Source: Shinella sp. XGS7 (GTDB lineage: Bacteria; Pseudomonadota; Gammaproteobacteria; Burkholderiales; Burkholderiaceae_C). Taken from it: 64,000 nucleotides of DNA. Location: the NCBI RefSeq assembly GCF_020535565.1, contig NZ_CP084758.1, positions 4,973,001-5,037,000 of the forward strand, given 5' to 3'. How positions within the stretch are numbered: the first letter of the stretch is position 1; every line of letters starts with the position of its first letter. Positions 18,247-29,002 of this stretch are shown here, piece after piece. The notes under the pieces were generated by a model that was given only the letters and a program-made list of their open reading frames with translations, made no database searches and was not told the origin of the DNA. Made by a program: the position numbers and the translations under genes.

Positions 18247-18272
18247 AGCGGCCCCATTTTCATGGGGCCGCT
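18247..18272. terminator. Hairpin between convergent genes
   Basis: Perfect 11-bp stem AGCGGCCCCAT / ATGGGGCCGCT with loop TTTC, between the tail-collar gene and the convergent enoyl-CoA hydratase gene. No strong T run follows on either strand, so terminator strength is uncertain. Confidence 0.6.
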
Positions 18273-18298
18273 GTCGCTTCATGCCGGGTCCGGTCGAC

Positions 18299-19063
18299 TC
18301 AGTCGAACTTGCTGAAATCCGGCTGGCGCTTCTGGAAGAAGGCCTGGAAGGCTTCCATGGCCTCGGGGCTGCGCAGGCGGGCGCCGAAGATCTCGGCCTC
18401 CTGGCGGATCACGGCCTCCAGCTGCTCGGCGCCGGGCGCGCGCATCAGGCGCTTGCTCTCGCGCACCGCGCTGGGCGCCAGATTGTTGAAGCGCTCGGCC
18501 ACGCGGCGGGCCTGGTTCACCACCTCGCCGGCTGGCAGCACGGCGTTGGCAATGCCGCATTCCACAGCCTCGGCGCCGGTGAAAGGGTCTCCCAGCAGCA
18601 GCTTCTCGGCCGCCTTCACATGACCCATCAGGCGGGGCACCACCAGGCTGGAGCCGAACTCCGGCACCAGGCCCAGAGCCACGAAGGGCATGGCCAGGCG
18701 GGCGTCGTCGGCCACATAGACAAAGTCGCAGTGCAGCAGCAAGGTGGTGCCGATGCCGATGGCCGCGCCGTTGACCGCCGCGATCACCGGCTTCTCGCAG
18801 CCCAGCAGGGCGCGCATGAACTGGAACACGGGCGCGTCCTCATCCCGCGGCGGGCTGGCCATGAAGTCCTCGATGTCATTGCCCGAGGTGAAGATCTGGG
18901 GCTGGCCCTGGATCAGCACGGCGCGCACGCTCTTGTCGCCATTGGCGGCCACCAGGGCGTCGGCCATGGCCTGGTACATGGCGCGGGTCAGCGCATTCTT
19001 CTTCTCGGGGCGGGCGATCTCCAGGGTCATCACCCCGTTGACGATGGCGGTCTTGATGCTCAT
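18299..19063 (-). CDS. Enoyl-CoA hydratase/isomerase
   Basis: 254 residues, crotonase fold. The oxyanion-hole segments are SGNDIEDF (60-67) and AAVNGAAIGIGTT (96-107). Only one clear catalytic Glu candidate is present (Glu135 in GLVPEFGSS), which is the pattern of delta3-delta2 enoyl-CoA isomerases more than of hydratases. It probably serves fatty acid degradation with the dehydrogenase, hydratase and thiolase genes upstream on the same strand, but it lies after their terminator with two unrelated genes between. Confidence 0.88.
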   Translation of the reverse strand: MSIKTAIVNGVMTLEIARPEKKNALTRAMYQAMADALVAANGDKSVRAVLIQGQPQIFTSGNDIEDFMASPPRDEDAPVFQFMRALLGCEKPVIAAVNGAAIGIGTTLLLHCDFVYVADDARLAMPFVALGLVPEFGSSLVVPRLMGHVKAAEKLLLGDPFTGAEAVECGIANAVLPAGEVVNQARRVAERFNNLAPSAVRESKRLMRAPGAEQLEAVIRQEAEIFGARLRSPEAMEAFQAFFQKRQPDFSKFD

Positions 19064-19123
19064 GGCGGGTCTCCTTGTGTTGGATCTGCGGGGGATTGTC
19101 GGGGCTGCGGGCTGCCAGCCCGA

Positions 19124-19687
19124 TCAGGCCACAGCCTGGGTGCTCTGCATCTGGCTCCAGTGATTGGCCAGATGCATCAGATGGGCGCGCTGGTACTCGG
19201 ACTTGCTGAGCACCCCGTAGGCGAAATGCGGGGCCAGCAGGCCACGGTGGGCGGCGAAAGCCTGCATGGCGTCCAGCAGGCGCTGCACCGCCTCGCGCGG
19301 GCTCAACTCGGCCTGCAGCGCGGGCGCGCCGGGAATGGGCTCGGCCAGGTCGTGGTTCATCTGGCCGCGCGCATCGAAGACGGCAAAGGCCGCCCGCCCC
19401 ACGGTGTGGCGGAAGACGGCGCTGCGTGCCTGCGGATAGCCCTGCAGGGAGAACTCGATGCTCTGCGCCAGATGCTGCAGCAGCTGCGGCAGGTTCCAGG
19501 CCGGGTGCTGCAGCACCTGCTGGCCTTGCATCAGGGCCAGCACGGCCTCGCGGGCGCTGTCCCAGCGGGCAAAGCGCTCATCGACCAGGGCGCTCTGGCA
19601 GGCGCTGAGCACGGCAGGCGCCGTGGCAGCCGCCAGCAGCAGGCGACGACGGGGCCAGGCACGGGCACGGGAAGGGGAAGCAATCAT
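19124..19687 (-). CDS. DUF1569 (DinB-like) lipoprotein
   Basis: 187 residues from the ATG giving MIASPSRARAW. The start has a twin-arginine-like PRRRLLLAA and a lipobox ending LSAC (Cys30). The body has the four-helix DinB/DUF1569 pattern with HPAWNLPQLLQHLAQSIE and a C-terminal HLMHLANHWSQM, where His residues may bind a metal. Function unknown. It starts 37 bp after the alpha/beta hydrolase gene on the same strand. Confidence 0.75.
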   Translation of the reverse strand: MIASPSRARAWPRRRLLLAAATAPAVLSACQSALVDERFARWDSAREAVLALMQGQQVLQHPAWNLPQLLQHLAQSIEFSLQGYPQARSAVFRHTVGRAAFAVFDARGQMNHDLAEPIPGAPALQAELSPREAVQRLLDAMQAFAAHRGLLAPHFAYGVLSKSEYQRAHLMHLANHWSQMQSTQAVA

Positions 19688-19724
19688 GCGCGGAATGAAA
19701 AAACGGAACACGCCAGGCCCGGCC

Positions 19725-20579
19725 TCAGGCCAGCCAGGCACTCACCTGAGGCCAGAGGCTGGCCTCGAAATGCTTGCGGAAAAAGCCGAAGTGGCCAATG
19801 CGGCGCACGCCCACATCGGCGGGCGCGATGCGCCGCAGCTCGGGCTGCGCCCCGGCGTAGAAGCCATGCAGGGACTCGGTGTTGCGACGCGACATGAATT
19901 CATCGTCGGTGAAGGCCAGGGACAGCATGGGGGCGCGCAGCGCCGCGTACTGGGCGCGCAGAGCCGTACCGCCCTCGCCCATCATGTAGTCGCGATCCAG
20001 GCACCAGCGCCGCCACTGCGCCATCACGCCGCGCGGCAGATCGCCCACCTTGCGCAGCCGGCGGCCCGGGAAGTAGCCGAAGAGCGGCAGACTCAGCGGC
20101 ACGATCACGTACCAGAGCCACCAGACATAACGGCGCAGGCCGGCCGAGTTCTCGCGCCAGTAGCCGCTGCCCGAGCCCACGGTGATGGCGCGGCTCACGC
20201 GCTCGCGGTTGGGCAGCAGGCCCAGGATCTGGCCACCCAGGCTGTGGCCCAGCCAGTGGATGGGGCGCTCGGCGCCGCCCAGGCGGCGGTCCAGCTCATC
20301 CAGGGCCGCGCTGGCATCGCGCTCGGCCCAGAGCCGGATGTCGGCCTCCAGACCTTTGAGCGAGCCGCGCATCTCGGCCGGGCGCGAGGCCCCCATGCCG
20401 CGGTAGTCGAAGCTCAGCACCAGCCAGCCCTGGGCCGCCATCCACTGGGCGAAGTCGGCGTAGTAGCGCTGCTCCACGCCCATGGCCGGCGCGATCAGCA
20501 GGCCGGCGCGGGCCGTGGCCGGCTCGCCATAGACATGGCCCTTGAGCTCGAAACCGTCGCTGGCGCGAAAGCTGATCAT
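19725..20579 (-). CDS. Alpha/beta hydrolase
   Basis: 284 residues. Nucleophile elbow GHSLGG with Ser113. The late Asp is in LAFTDDEFMS and the His in RRIGHFGFFRKHF. The pattern fits the COG4757-type predicted hydrolases. Cytoplasmic, substrate unknown. It follows the thiolase terminator and precedes the DUF1569 gene. Confidence 0.85.
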   Translation of the reverse strand: MISFRASDGFELKGHVYGEPATARAGLLIAPAMGVEQRYYADFAQWMAAQGWLVLSFDYRGMGASRPAEMRGSLKGLEADIRLWAERDASAALDELDRRLGGAERPIHWLGHSLGGQILGLLPNRERVSRAITVGSGSGYWRENSAGLRRYVWWLWYVIVPLSLPLFGYFPGRRLRKVGDLPRGVMAQWRRWCLDRDYMMGEGGTALRAQYAALRAPMLSLAFTDDEFMSRRNTESLHGFYAGAQPELRRIAPADVGVRRIGHFGFFRKHFEASLWPQVSAWLA

Positions 20580-20591
20580 GGCGACCCTCCG

Positions 20592-20624
20592 GAAAAAGAA
20601 AAAAGCGCGGCCTGAGCCGCGCTT
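20592..20624 (-). terminator. Terminator of the beta-oxidation operon
   Basis: Stem AAGCGCGGC / GCCGCGCTT with a 4-nt loop, followed on the minus strand by TTTTCTTTTT, directly after the thiolase stop. Confidence 0.88.
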
Positions 20625-20636
20625 GCCGTGGAGCGC

Positions 20637-21851
20637 TTACAGGCGCTCGATGATGCCCGCGGCACCCTGGCCGGCGCCCACGCACATGGTCACCATGCCG
20701 TACTTGCCACCGGTGCGACGCAGGCCGTGGATCACCGAGGCCGCGCGGATGGCGCCGGTCGCGCCGAGCGGATGGCCCATGGCGATGGCGCCGCCATTGG
20801 GGTTGACCTTGGCGCGATCCAGCACGATGCCCTTGCTGTCCAGATCGTTCAGCACGGCCAGGCTCTGGGCGGCGAAGGCTTCGTTGAGCTCCACCCAGTC
20901 CAGCTGCTGGGCGCTGATGCCGGCCAGCTTGAGCGCGGCGGGAATCGCCTCGATGGGGCCGATGCCCATGATCTCGGGCGGCACGCCGCGCACGGTGAAG
21001 GACACGAAGCGGGCCAGCGGGGTCAGGCCGAAGCGCTTGACTGCGGCTTCCGAGGCCACGATCAGGGCGCCGGCGCCGTCCGAGGTCTGCGAGCTGTTGC
21101 CGGCGGTGACTGACCCACGGGCAGCGAACACCGGCTTGAGCTTAGCCAGGCCTTCGGCCGAGGTGTCCTTGCGCGGACCTTCGTCGATGTCCACCACGCG
21201 CTTCTTCACGATGACGCCGTCACCGCTCAGGTCGGGCTGGCGCTCCACGATCTCGAAGGGCGTGATCTCGTCCTTGAAGAAACCGCCCTCGATCGCGGCC
21301 AGGGCGCGGCGGTGCGATTCCAGGGCAAAGGCGTCCTGGGCCTCGCGCGAGACCTTCCACTGGTCGGCCACCTTCTCGGCGGTCAGGCCCATGCCGTAGG
21401 CCAGGCCGATATTCTCGTCACGCTCGAAGATGACGGGCGGGAAGCTGGGCTTGTTGCCACCCATGGGCACCATGGACATGGATTCCACGCCGCCGGCGAT
21501 CATCACCTCGGCCTCGCCGACGCGGATGCGGTCCGCCGCCATGGCCAGGGCGGTGATGCCCGAGGCGCAGTAGCGGTTGATGGTCACACCGCCCACGGTA
21601 TTGGGCAGGCCCGACAGCACGGCAGCCACGCGGGCGATGTTCATGCCCTGCTCACCTTCGGGGAAGGAGCAGCCGATGATGGCGTCTTCAATCGCGGCGG
21701 GGTCAAGACCCGGCACCTGGGCCAGGGCGGCCTGGATGGCGCGGGTCAGCATCTCGTCCGGACGCGTGTTCTTGAAATAGCCCCGGCCCGACTTGCCGAT
21801 GGGCAGGCGGGTGGCGGCGCAGATATAGGCTTCTTGAACTTGCTTGCTCAT
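20637..21851 (-). CDS. Acetyl-CoA C-acyltransferase (thiolase)
   Basis: 404 residues. Active-site Cys95 in NRYCASG, His360 in AMGHPLGATGA and the second Cys390 in MCVGAGQGAAGI form a full thiolase triad. It cleaves 3-ketoacyl-CoA to acetyl-CoA at the last step of beta-oxidation (FadA-like). It starts 27 bp after the bifunctional dehydrogenase/hydratase gene, which provides its substrate. Confidence 0.94.
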   Translation of the reverse strand: MSKQVQEAYICAATRLPIGKSGRGYFKNTRPDEMLTRAIQAALAQVPGLDPAAIEDAIIGCSFPEGEQGMNIARVAAVLSGLPNTVGGVTINRYCASGITALAMAADRIRVGEAEVMIAGGVESMSMVPMGGNKPSFPPVIFERDENIGLAYGMGLTAEKVADQWKVSREAQDAFALESHRRALAAIEGGFFKDEITPFEIVERQPDLSGDGVIVKKRVVDIDEGPRKDTSAEGLAKLKPVFAARGSVTAGNSSQTSDGAGALIVASEAAVKRFGLTPLARFVSFTVRGVPPEIMGIGPIEAIPAALKLAGISAQQLDWVELNEAFAAQSLAVLNDLDSKGIVLDRAKVNPNGGAIAMGHPLGATGAIRAASVIHGLRRTGGKYGMVTMCVGAGQGAAGIIERL

Positions 21852-21878
21852 GATGTGATTTCCTTCTAGGCCGCTGGA

Positions 21879-24275
21879 TCAGTTGCGCACCGGCTTGCCG
21901 GTCTGCAGCATGCCCATGATGCGTTCCTGGGTCTTGGGGTGCTCCAGCAGCGCGCAGAAGTGCTTGCGCTCCAGGGCCATCAGGTATTCCTCGGTGACCA
22001 GGGCGCCGGCCTCGACATCGCCGCCGCAGACCACGTCGGCGATCAGCGAGGCCAGGTGGAAGTCATGCTGGCTGATGAAGCCGCCGTCACGCATATTGGC
22101 CAGGGAGGACTTGACCGTGGCGATGCCCGAACGGCCCGCGACCGGGAACTTGGTCTTGAGCGGCGCGCGGTAGCCCGAGTCGGCCATGGCCTTGACCTGG
22201 GCACTGGCGACGAAGAGCAGCTCGTCCTTGTTCGGCACGATGATGTCGCTGTCCAGCAGATAGCCCAGCTTCTGCGCTTCCAGGGCCGAGGTCGCGACCT
22301 TGGCCATGGCGGCGCTGGTGAAGCCGTCCTTCAGGAAGGCGAAGATGTCGGCATTGGCATTGCCGGCCGCCGCCATCTCGGCCGCACGGCGGGCGATATA
22401 GGTCAGGCCGCCGCCGCCAGGGATCAGGCCCACGCCCACTTCCACCAGGCCCACATAGCTTTCCATATGCGCCACCCGGCGGGCGCAGTGCACCGCCAGC
22501 TCGCAGCCGCCGCCCAGGGCCAGGCCGCGCATGGCGGCCACCACCGGCACATTGGCGTAGCGGATGCGCAGCATCATGTCCTGCAGCTTCTTCTCTTCCG
22601 GGGCAATGCCCTTGGCGCCCTTGGTCATGAAGACCGGCATCAGCGCTTCCAGGTTGGCACCGGCGGAGAACACATCGTCCGGGCTCCAGATCACCAGGCC
22701 CTTGTAGCCGGCCTCGGCGATTTCCACGGCCTTGAGCAGGCCTTCGGTGACGGTGGGGCTGATCAGGTGCAGCTTGCAGTTGATGGAGGCGATCAGCACC
22801 TCGCCGTCCAGGGTCCAGACGCGCACTTCCTCGTTCTTGAAGAGCTCGGTCCCAGCCTTCAGGGGCTCGACGGCGCCCTCGCCCACCAGGGCTTCGGGGA
22901 AGGCCTGACGCTCATAGACCGGCAGCTTGGCGCGGGCCTTGAACTTGCCTTCCGCGGCGCTCCAGGAACCGTTGACGCTGTGCACGCCGCCGTTCTCGGC
23001 CACCGGGCCCTCGAACACCCAGGCGGGCAGCGGGGCGCTGGACAGGGTCTTGCCGGCGTCGATGTCCGCCTTCACCCATTCCGCCACCTGCTTCCAGCCG
23101 GCGGCCTGCCACAGCTCGAAGGGGCCTTGTTGCGAGCCGAAGCCCCAGCGCATGGCGAAGTCGATTTCGCGGGCGGTGTCGGCCACGGTGTCCAGGTGCA
23201 CGGCCACATAGTGGAAGCTGTCGCGCAGGATGGACCACAGGAACTGGGCCTGCGGGTTGCTGGACTCGCGCAGCAGCTTGATGCGGTCGGCCGCCGGCTT
23301 CTTGAGCATGCGGGCCACGATCTCGTCGGCCTTCTTGCCGCCGGCCACGTATTCACCGGTGGCGAAGTCCAGGCGCTGGATGTCCTTGCCGACCTTCTTG
23401 TAGAAGCCCGCGCCGCTCTTCTGGCCCAGGGCGCCCTTCTCGATCAGACCGGCCAGCACCTTGGGCGTGGCGTAGGTGCTGTAGAAGGGGTCGTCCTTCA
23501 GGTTGTCCTGCATGGTCTTGACGACATGGGCCATGGTGTCCAGGCCCACCACGTCGGCGGTGCGGAAGGTGCCGCTGGAGGCACGGCCCAGCTTCTTGCC
23601 GGTCAGGTCGTCCACCACGTCGACCGACAGACCGAACTTCTCGGCCTCGATCATGGTGGCCATCATGCCGGCGATGCCCACGCGGTTGGCCACGAAGTTG
23701 GGCGTGTCATTGGCGCGCACAACGCCCTTGCCCACGGCGGTGGTGACGAAGCTTTCCAGCTGGTCGATCACTTCCGGACGGGTGGTCGGCGTGTTGATCA
23801 GCTCGACCAGGTACATATAGCGCGGCGGGTTGAAGAAATGGATGCCGCAGAAGCGCGGCTTGATTTCTTCCGGCAGCACTTCGCTGAGCTTGGTGATGCT
23901 CAGGCCCGAGGTGTTGGAGGCCACGATGGCATGCGGCGCGACGAAGGGAGCGATCTTGGTGTAGAGATCGAGCTTCCAGTCCATGCGCTCGGCGATGGCC
24001 TCGATGATGAGGTCGCAGTCCTTGAGCAGCTCCAGGTGCTCCTCATAGTTCGCCTGCTGGATCAGGGCGGCGTTCTCGGCCACGCCCAGGGGCGCGGGCT
24101 TGAGCTTCTTGAGCCCTTCCACCGCCTTGCTGACGATGCCGTTCTTGGGGCCTTCCTTGGCGGGCAGGTCGAACAGAACGACCGGCACCTTGACGTTGAC
24201 CAGATGGGCGGCGATCTGCGCGCCCATCACCCCGGCGCCGAGCACGGCCACCTTGCGAACTTGGAAACGACTCAT
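21879..24275 (-). CDS. 3-hydroxyacyl-CoA dehydrogenase/enoyl-CoA hydratase
   Basis: 798 residues. The order is dehydrogenase first: NAD-binding AVLGAGVMGAQIAAH at 10-24 and the helix-bundle domain after ~190. A crotonase domain is in the C-terminal half (SAGANLEAL and GLALGGGCELAVH for the oxyanion hole, EVGVGLIPGGGG for catalysis). This is the reverse of E. coli FadB and is the common form in Burkholderiales. It catalyses hydration of enoyl-CoA and oxidation of 3-hydroxyacyl-CoA. Operon with the downstream thiolase and, through DUF2147, the upstream acyl-CoA dehydrogenase. Confidence 0.94.
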   Translation of the reverse strand: MSRFQVRKVAVLGAGVMGAQIAAHLVNVKVPVVLFDLPAKEGPKNGIVSKAVEGLKKLKPAPLGVAENAALIQQANYEEHLELLKDCDLIIEAIAERMDWKLDLYTKIAPFVAPHAIVASNTSGLSITKLSEVLPEEIKPRFCGIHFFNPPRYMYLVELINTPTTRPEVIDQLESFVTTAVGKGVVRANDTPNFVANRVGIAGMMATMIEAEKFGLSVDVVDDLTGKKLGRASSGTFRTADVVGLDTMAHVVKTMQDNLKDDPFYSTYATPKVLAGLIEKGALGQKSGAGFYKKVGKDIQRLDFATGEYVAGGKKADEIVARMLKKPAADRIKLLRESSNPQAQFLWSILRDSFHYVAVHLDTVADTAREIDFAMRWGFGSQQGPFELWQAAGWKQVAEWVKADIDAGKTLSSAPLPAWVFEGPVAENGGVHSVNGSWSAAEGKFKARAKLPVYERQAFPEALVGEGAVEPLKAGTELFKNEEVRVWTLDGEVLIASINCKLHLISPTVTEGLLKAVEIAEAGYKGLVIWSPDDVFSAGANLEALMPVFMTKGAKGIAPEEKKLQDMMLRIRYANVPVVAAMRGLALGGGCELAVHCARRVAHMESYVGLVEVGVGLIPGGGGLTYIARRAAEMAAAGNANADIFAFLKDGFTSAAMAKVATSALEAQKLGYLLDSDIIVPNKDELLFVASAQVKAMADSGYRAPLKTKFPVAGRSGIATVKSSLANMRDGGFISQHDFHLASLIADVVCGGDVEAGALVTEEYLMALERKHFCALLEHPKTQERIMGMLQTGKPVRN

Positions 24276-24351
24276 CTTGTCTTCCTTGAGAGAAGGCCGG
24301 CGCCCCGCGCGGGTGGCCGGCCGGTTTTCATGCCATCAACACAGGGTCGGC

Positions 24352-24804
24352 TTACTCGACCCGGATCCAGGTCTGGGTGCGGCCCAGCATGGGCATGCCG
24401 ATATAGCCGCGCACTTCCAGCTGCTTGCCGCCCTCCACGGGCTTCAGGCGCACCTTGTAGACCTTGCCGTCATTGGGATCGAGGATGTCACCGCCATCCC
24501 ACAAATCCGCATCGCTGCTGTTCTTCTTGACGCCGCGCAGGATGTTCAGCCCGACCACGGGCTGGTCCTTGCGCTCGTCCGTGCACTTGTCGCACTTGGC
24601 GTCCTGCTTGGCCGGATCGAAGATCTTTTCGATCTTGCCGCTGAACACGCCGCCGCTCTCCGAGATGCGCACCAGGGACTTCTCGGTCTTGCTCTTGTCG
24701 TCGATGGTCTTCCACAGCCCCACCGGCGAGGCCTGGGCCAGCGCCAGGGTCGGCGCCAGCAGCAGGGCCAGGGTGGCAGCGGTGTTCATCAGCGTCTTCG
24801 TCAT
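24352..24804 (-). CDS. DUF2147 exported protein
   Basis: 150 residues with a signal peptide (to ALAQA, about residue 25). The DUF2147 pattern is clear: GLWKTIDDKSKTEKSLVRI, CDKCTDERKDQPVVGLNIL and a final beta-rich half ending RTQTWIRV. The two Cys of CDKC could bind metal or form a disulfide. The fold is lipocalin-like by family knowledge. It sits between two beta-oxidation genes on the same strand with a good AAGGAGA ribosome site, which hints at a role connected to lipid use. Confidence 0.88.
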   Translation of the reverse strand: MTKTLMNTAATLALLLAPTLALAQASPVGLWKTIDDKSKTEKSLVRISESGGVFSGKIEKIFDPAKQDAKCDKCTDERKDQPVVGLNILRGVKKNSSDADLWDGGDILDPNDGKVYKVRLKPVEGGKQLEVRGYIGMPMLGRTQTWIRVE

Positions 24805-24858
24805 GCTTTGTCTCCTTGATGTGAGCGGGGCGATGCCCGGCAGGCGCCGATTGTTGGC

Positions 24859-26649
<1,791 letters not shown>

Positions 26650-26670
26650 GTCTTACTCCTCGGTTTGGAT

Positions 26671-27411
26671 TCAGGCAGTGGCGCGCTTCTTCTTGACGAC
26701 GCCGGGGGTGGTTTTGCGGGACTCGGCCTGCGCACCGTCGGCCTGCAGGCCTTCGGGCGTGGCGTAGTGGCTGACGATGCGCTCGAAGCCCGCGCCGGCC
26801 CGCGCCAGGGCGCCGGGACGGCGCAGAAAGCGCGCATCGTGATGCAGGGACAGGATCAGGCCGTGCAGCTCGAAGAGCATCTGGTCCACATCGGCCTCGG
26901 GCTTGAGATGGCCGGCCTGCTTGGCCAGCACGATGGCTTTTTCCAGCGCAGCGTGCCAGGCCTTGACCATGGTGACCAGGGCGTCGCGCACCGGGCCGGG
27001 CCGGTCATCGAACTCGACCGCGCCGCTGATGTAGATGCAGCCCGAGTCGATTTCCACCGACACGCGGCGCACCCAGCGCTCGAACAGGGCGCGCAAGCGC
27101 GGCAGGCCGCGCGCCTCGCGGATCGCCGGGAAGAAGACCTCTTCCTCGAACTTGGCGTGGTACTCGGTCACCACGGCGATCTGCAGCTCCTCGCGCGAGC
27201 CGAAGTGGGCGAAGACGCCCGACTTGCTCATCTTGGTCACGTCCGCCAGGGCGCCGATGGACAGGCCTTCCAGGCCCATGTGCGAGGCCAGGCCCAGAGC
27301 GGCTTCCAGGATGACAGCCCGGGTCTGCTGACCTTTTTGCAGCGAACGCGCACCGCGCCGGCCGGTGTCGGCGGTGCTGGGCTTGGTCGGCGAATCGGTC
27401 AGGACGGACAC
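26671..27411 (-). CDS. TetR-family regulator of the beta-oxidation genes
   Basis: 246 residues from a GTG start (MSVLTDSPTK). HTH at ~31-77 (LSIGALADVTKMSKSGVFAHF). The rest is a TetR C-terminal domain, followed by a basic tail ending VKKKRA. A palindromic operator with a likely promoter lies 46 bp upstream. As first gene of the run leading into the acyl-CoA dehydrogenase gene (21 bp), it probably represses itself and the operon, with acyl-CoA as ligand. A longer frame would begin upstream, but it would run through the operator. Confidence 0.88.
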   Translation of the reverse strand: MSVLTDSPTKPSTADTGRRGARSLQKGQQTRAVILEAALGLASHMGLEGLSIGALADVTKMSKSGVFAHFGSREELQIAVVTEYHAKFEEEVFFPAIREARGLPRLRALFERWVRRVSVEIDSGCIYISGAVEFDDRPGPVRDALVTMVKAWHAALEKAIVLAKQAGHLKPEADVDQMLFELHGLILSLHHDARFLRRPGALARAGAGFERIVSHYATPEGLQADGAQAESRKTTPGVVKKKRATA

Positions 27412-27456
27412 GGTGGCGGTTCCCGGAGGCGGTGGCTTGAGGCCGAATAATAAAAC

Positions 27457-27468
27457 GAACGGTCGTTC
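27457..27468. promoter_or_regulatory. TetR operator overlapping the beta-oxidation promoter
   Basis: Inverted repeat GAACG-GT-CGTTC. On the minus strand it is directly followed by an AT-rich stretch with TATTAT (27447-27452) that can serve as a -10 box. It lies upstream of the TetR GTG. Palindromes of this type are typical TetR binding sites, so autoregulation is expected. Confidence 0.72.
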
Positions 27469-27671
27469 TATTTTCCAGAGTTCCGCAGAAAAAACATGCG
27501 GGGCCAACCCGGCTTTTTTAGGGGCAGCCGCCTAAAGCCGGCCCAGGCTGAGCGGCGGGCATGACAGGGCGATGAAGCCGTTGCGCCTCGTCCACGCGGG
27601 CACGGATGCTGCTTTCACCCTTGAGTCAGCACCCACTGATGCAGTACGCTGCGTACCCGGAGGTCAACGCT

Positions 27672-28229
27672 GTGGATGTTCTTCAACTGGATATCTCCGG
27701 CCGGCCGCAGGCCTGGATCACGACCAAGGAAGCCGCCGTGATCTATGCCAGCGACGGCGTCGCCTGGACCCTGGGCAATCCCTGCCATGTGATGCGCGGC
27801 GGGCTGCAGCGCATCAGCGGGCAGCAGTCCCGCATCGAGGTGCACCCCATCATCGCGGTGCGCGGTGCCGTACCCAGCCGGGCCTGGCGACAGGTGCCGG
27901 CGCTCTCCAACCACAAGCTCTTCGTGCGCGACCGCCATGTCTGCGCCTACTGCGGCCACAGCTTCCACCCGGACGATCTGACGCGCGAGCACATCATCCC
28001 CACCTCGCGCGGCGGCGCCGACAGCTGGATGAACTGCATCACCGCCTGCCGCGGCTGCAACGGGCGCAAGGGCAGCCGCCTGCCCGAGGAGGCGCGCATG
28101 AGCCTGCTCTACCTGCCCTATGTGCCCAGCCTGCACGAGGACATGATCCTGCGCGGCCGCCGCATCCTGGTGGACCAGATGGAGTTCCTGCTGGCCAGCG
28201 TGCCGCGCAGCAGCCGTCTGCACGCCTGA
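27672..28229 (+). CDS. HNH endonuclease family protein
   Basis: 185 residues from the GTG at 27672, chosen because CGGAGG ends 8 bases before it; ATGs at 27606 and 27639 lack a ribosome site. Zinc pairs Cys91/Cys94 (CAYC) and Cys126/Cys129 (CRGC) frame the catalytic HNH strand REHIIPTSRGG (His107). The first 75 residues (VLQLDISGRPQAWITTKEAA onward) are a conserved leader found in this subgroup. It is a stand-alone gene. It could nick DNA, but a housekeeping nuclease role is only an assumption. Confidence 0.85.
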   Translation: MDVLQLDISGRPQAWITTKEAAVIYASDGVAWTLGNPCHVMRGGLQRISGQQSRIEVHPIIAVRGAVPSRAWRQVPALSNHKLFVRDRHVCAYCGHSFHPDDLTREHIIPTSRGGADSWMNCITACRGCNGRKGSRLPEEARMSLLYLPYVPSLHEDMILRGRRILVDQMEFLLASVPRSSRLHA

Positions 28230-28362
28230 GCACGCCGCCCTCGCCAAGCGCATCGCCCCAGGGCCGGTGGCTGTAAAGACTTGTTGCAGATCGCCCCCGG
28301 GCGGTCAACGGCCGCACAATGCCATCCGTTGGGCATGCTGTCTGCCCGAGGAGAACAAGCTC

Positions 28363-28854
28363 ATGATGATTCGCAAACTGATGCTGGCCGCCACCGTCGT
28401 GGCCCTGGCCGCCTGCTCCACCACCAGCCCCGACGTGGTCCAGCGCGGCGACGCCCAGCGCATGTCCCAGGTCCAGGACGCCACCGTGCTGTCCGTGCGT
28501 CCCGTCACCGTGGACGGCTCGCAGAGCGGTGCCGGTGCCGTGGCCGGTGGCGTGGTGGGTGCCGTGGCCGGTTCCGGCGTGGGTGGCCGCCGCGAGGGCC
28601 AGATCGTCGGCGTGCTCGGTGCCGTGGCCGGCGCCGCCCTGGGCAATGCCATCGAACGCAATGTGACCAAGGAAGAGGCCATCGAGGTGCTGGTGCAGCT
28701 GCGCAATGGTGAGCGTCGCGCCATCGTCCAGGCCAAGGGCAATGAGACCCTGAACGCCGGCGATGCCGTGATCCTGGTCAGCACCGGCGGCAAGACCCGC
28801 GTGACCCGCGCCCCGGCCATCACCGCGCCGGCCGCCGCCGACCACAAGATCTGA
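28363..28854 (+). CDS. Glycine-zipper lipoprotein (SlyB-like)
   Basis: 163 residues. ATG at 28363 after a GAGGAG ribosome site. Lipobox ALAAC (Cys18). A glycine-zipper stretch covers ~57-102 (GAGAVAGGVVGAVAG, then GVLGAVAGAALG), as in outer-membrane lipoproteins of the SlyB/17-kDa antigen type. It should sit in the outer membrane and support envelope integrity. A terminator follows 31 bp after the stop. Confidence 0.88.
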   Translation: MMIRKLMLAATVVALAACSTTSPDVVQRGDAQRMSQVQDATVLSVRPVTVDGSQSGAGAVAGGVVGAVAGSGVGGRREGQIVGVLGAVAGAALGNAIERNVTKEEAIEVLVQLRNGERRAIVQAKGNETLNAGDAVILVSTGGKTRVTRAPAITAPAAADHKI

Positions 28855-28885
28855 GCACCGGCGCCCCGCGCGCACGCTCCCGTCA

Positions 28886-28909
28886 ACAGGCCGCCCTCGG
28901 GCGGCCTGT
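28886..28909 (+). terminator. Terminator after the SlyB-like gene
   Basis: Perfect 10-bp stem ACAGGCCGCC / GGCGGCCTGT with loop CTCG, then CTGCTTGTG. The T run is weak. Confidence 0.65.
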
Positions 28910-29002
28910 CTGCTTGTGCGCCCCGGGGTAAGACCGCAGCCCCGGCCCGGACGCTGCGACCTATGCTGGACGCTCACTCACACTGAGACAAGGAGAGAGT
29001 CC

